Position numbers and translations under genes: made by a program
Source of the DNA: Scatophagus argus
Taxonomy: Eukaryota; Chordata; Actinopteri; Scatophagidae
Direction of reading: 5' to 3'
NCBI RefSeq assembly: GCF_020382885.2
Contig: NC_058506.1
Location: forward strand, 13,990,318 to 14,054,317
Length of the DNA stretch: 64,000 nucleotides
The notes under the pieces: model-generated
Told to the model about the DNA's origin: nothing
Databases searched by the model: none
Seen by the model: only the letters and a program-made list of their open reading frames with translations
Shown here: one piece after another, positions 63,301-64,000 of the stretch
Layout of the letters: each line of letters opens with the position of its first letter
Position numbering within the stretch: position 1 is the first letter of the stretch

Positions 63301-63699
63301 TGTGACATTTTGATTGATACCAACCTCATTGTTTGTAACACCAACATTTTCTTGTATATTACCTTCCAAGTTTGAAACCCACATTTCTGCATCATGAAAA
63401 CATTCATTTAAAGACAGAAATTTTGCTTTAAACCATATTTCATGTTTTTCTTGTTCATCACTTGGCATTAAACCCAACAGCTGTTTATGGATACATTTTG
63501 CATCATCACACACCACCCTTAATTCATTCAAAGCATCACAAACCATTGTTTTATCACCCTTTACGATGAGATCTTTCATTAAGTTTCGTATATTGGCGGC
63601 TTTGTTCAGCTTTGCCTTTCGTTCCGCTTGCAACCTTAAAAGCTTATCAGCAAGCGCCTTTTCAGTCATTATAACTTTTCGTCCGCTTCCGGTTTCCAT
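60331..63699 (-). CDS. BEL/Pao-type Gag-protease polyprotein with nucleolin-like insertion replacing pol
   Basis: Single uninterrupted ORF of 1122 codons. Residues about 1-110: N-terminal gag helices. About 160-235: Ser-rich, then a coiled coil rich in Arg, Glu and Leu. About 380-565: DUF1759 gag domain ([19 protein letters not shown]). About 630-690: zinc knuckles, including a perfect CX2CX4HX4C at 658-671. About 740-910: DUF1758 retropepsin with catalytic DPGSS, Asp757. Residues 932-1051: acidic runs alternating with APPPKK and KAKAAPAK blocks, nucleolin-like. From 1052: [16 protein letters not shown], the start of DUF5641, normally downstream of integrase. RT, RNase H and integrase core are missing. 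The last 30 or so residues are frameshifted relative to DUF5641. The ATG at 63697-63699 is the first in frame. Such a protein could be packaged with help from an intact relative but cannot transpose alone. Confidence 0.88.
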   Translation of the reverse strand: METGSGRKVIMTEKALADKLLRLQAERKAKLNKAANIRNLMKDLIVKGDKTMVCDALNELRVVCDDAKCIHKQLLGLMPSDEQEKHEIWFKAKFLSLNECFHDAEMWVSNLEGNIQENVGVTNNEVGINQNVTSSENNAHATGLVVDDIGPDDSISNVESKPSSKGSRASGGSSTASARIKAEAERAALIARASALKERHALEEQEQQLRRKREQLDLEVEIAATNAKLAVLQSSSVGSAGSGSKNATGSYLENKGKNGSVVVLNSLANEYQSGLWKSMQQQCSVNPNKPLDVRPKERGSSFKTDSERHYNMHDHQKSMGNSHQLKGQMTTSQLNKEIRQPQITHQFTHPCINQIASEDILTIMHRQNEITAALVQQQTARSLPPRDIPIFEGNPLQYRAFIKAFEQGVENKAEAADCLFYLEQFTRGQPQQLVRSCQHLAPDRGYAVAKDLLQEHFGNQYKIANAYMKKVLAWQSIKGEDVKALQAYSLFLRGCCNVMEELEYMQELDMPANMRAILAKLPYKLREQWRSIAYGIMEQTQQRAHFADLVVFVERHVKILSDPLFGDIQDPVSGAAGTKTVTQFKSYPGNRVKGNIVATTVTSTTLSEREEEPPAELGKSVKAGCLCCSYSHTLEECKQFNEKRHKEKIQLLKEKGVCFACLCDGHMSRECERRLTCKVCGQTHPTVLHISRQPPAPEQKKQPASQQLKGPLSKQPACFQTCGHTGAGKDDCVLPILPVRVKSVKGCDIIQTYAFLDPGSSATFCSEDLMQRLNITGRRTSVLLNTMGQETVVPSYSITGLEVAGLEGNDFYSLPEVLSQRKMPVTTNNIVTTEELDKWPYLSDVHIPHIKANVDLLIGINAPKLLEPWEVINSHGNGPYAIKTVLGWVVNGPLNGSSGALETEFPSATVNRISVRKLEEMLTSQYMHDFNEEDDDDSKEESEEEAPPPKKTPAKAKAAPAKAEELEEEDDDDDDEDEESEEEAPPPKKAAKPAAKPADKAAVKAQPAKESSDDEEDLEEEAPPPKKAAPSKPPTKAKAAKEESEDDDDDDLEPLTPNHILLLKGKPAVPPGLFVKQDLYVKRRWRQVQYLSEMEPEEKKFCCWGHRPSGGLDGSSRLLAAL
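60547..60906 (-). other. Nucleolin-like acidic/basic tract inside the retroelement ORF
   Basis: About 120 codons in frame. Four acidic runs ([52 protein letters not shown]) alternate with Lys/Ala/Pro blocks, three of them starting APPPKK. This is the layout of the nucleolin N-terminal region; other acidic nucleolar proteins are possible. It begins right after QYMHDFNE, where BEL reverse transcriptase should start, and ends right before LEPLTPNH. It is continuous, without introns. Confidence 0.75.
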
Positions 63700-64000
63700 G
63701 TTTCAGTCGCTCCACAGTTCGCAACAACCACAAAGTTAACACAAAGTCGATCACGTATTCAATTAGGCCACCAATGCATTGGAATTATGCCCCTTAATTG
63801 TGTGCACACAGGTCCAATGGCCATTATTGTAGCGCTACTCATACCTCGGCATCAGTGAGCTGGGCGCTATGCGGTGATCAGCTGATCCGATGCTCCGCTG
63901 CCTCGCCTGGCTCCGGTGTCCGCCGATCCGCTGCGGCCGTTCCTCCAACTACCGCCGAATTCCGTCGGAATCGCTGCGGCCCTCCGTAGCCGAACTCCAC
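63700..64000 (-). other. 5' leader of the BEL/Pao element
   Basis: GC-rich sequence upstream of the gag ATG, with no match by eye to the left LTR. It is most likely the untranslated leader, with the 5' LTR and primer binding site outside the window. Confidence 0.45.

Larger units (their letters stand above)
59832..64000 (-). mobile_element. Non-autonomous BEL/Pao LTR retrotransposon inserted in a limk1 intron
   Basis: The candidate 3' LTR, gag-protease ORF and leader all point leftward, opposite to limk1. The element follows the donor of limk1 exon 59611-59666, so it sits in that intron if limk1 continues to the right. At least 4.2 kb is visible. Pol is deleted and replaced by a nucleolin-like segment. 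Confidence 0.8.

Noticed and set aside
60331-63699. Domesticated host gene instead of a retroelement
   Set aside because: LTR-like flank with TATA, poly(A) signal and polypurine tract, plus an intronless gag-protease order, fits a transposable element; a host role cannot be excluded but nothing shows it.

Overview
This window is vertebrate nuclear DNA, almost certainly from a ray-finned (teleost) fish. The evidence is many short GT-AG exons, compact introns, fish-type SINE/LINE tails, microsatellites, and recognisable orthologues of mrps17, nipsnap2, elastin and limk1. No species is assigned. Gene models were built by reading splice sites and phases by eye; every exon join given here keeps frame.

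Layout. (1) 1-360: possible last exon and poly(A) signal of an unidentified + strand gene. (2) 1.9-8.0 kb, minus: nipsnap2, ten coding exons, complete at 282 aa. (3) 8.5-10.7 kb, minus: mrps17, two coding exons, 148 aa. (4) 10.7-29 kb: mostly non-coding, with a tRNA-derived SINE, microsatellites and one unidentified pair of minus-strand exon-like ORFs that splice in frame (15632-16226). (5) 29.1-50.8 kb, plus: an elastin gene, modelled as 51 coding exons and about 2168 aa. It runs from signal peptide to the diagnostic C-terminal Cys...Cys-Arg-Arg-Arg-Lys exon. Glycine-rich GPGG-type hydrophobic exons alternate with KP- or KA-type crosslinking exons, and all exons keep class 1-1 phase. (6) 52.6-59.7 kb, plus: 5' and middle part of limk1 (LIM, PDZ, kinase to the end of subdomain IX); the 3' exons lie outside the window. 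(7) 59.8 kb to the right edge, minus: a BEL/Pao LTR retroelement sitting in the following limk1 intron.

The most unusual thing is inside that retroelement. Its single 1122-codon ORF holds gag (DUF1759), zinc knuckles and retropepsin (DUF1758). The reverse transcriptase, RNase H and integrase core are absent. In their place is an in-frame tract of about 120 residues alternating acidic runs with Lys/Pro/Ala-rich APPPKK blocks, closely resembling the N-terminal region of nucleolin; a remnant of the BEL C-terminal domain (DUF5641) follows. This looks like a non-autonomous element that captured a host gene fragment.

Other points of note: limk1 appears to lack the exon for the first zinc finger of LIM1. 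The elastin gene is very large, with nested tandem repeats, a damaged splice acceptor, a GC donor, an apparent intron loss and a polar central region with two N-glycosylation sequons. The mrps17-nipsnap2 pair, which is on the other arm of chromosome 7 from ELN-LIMK1 in human, is here only about 19 kb from elastin.
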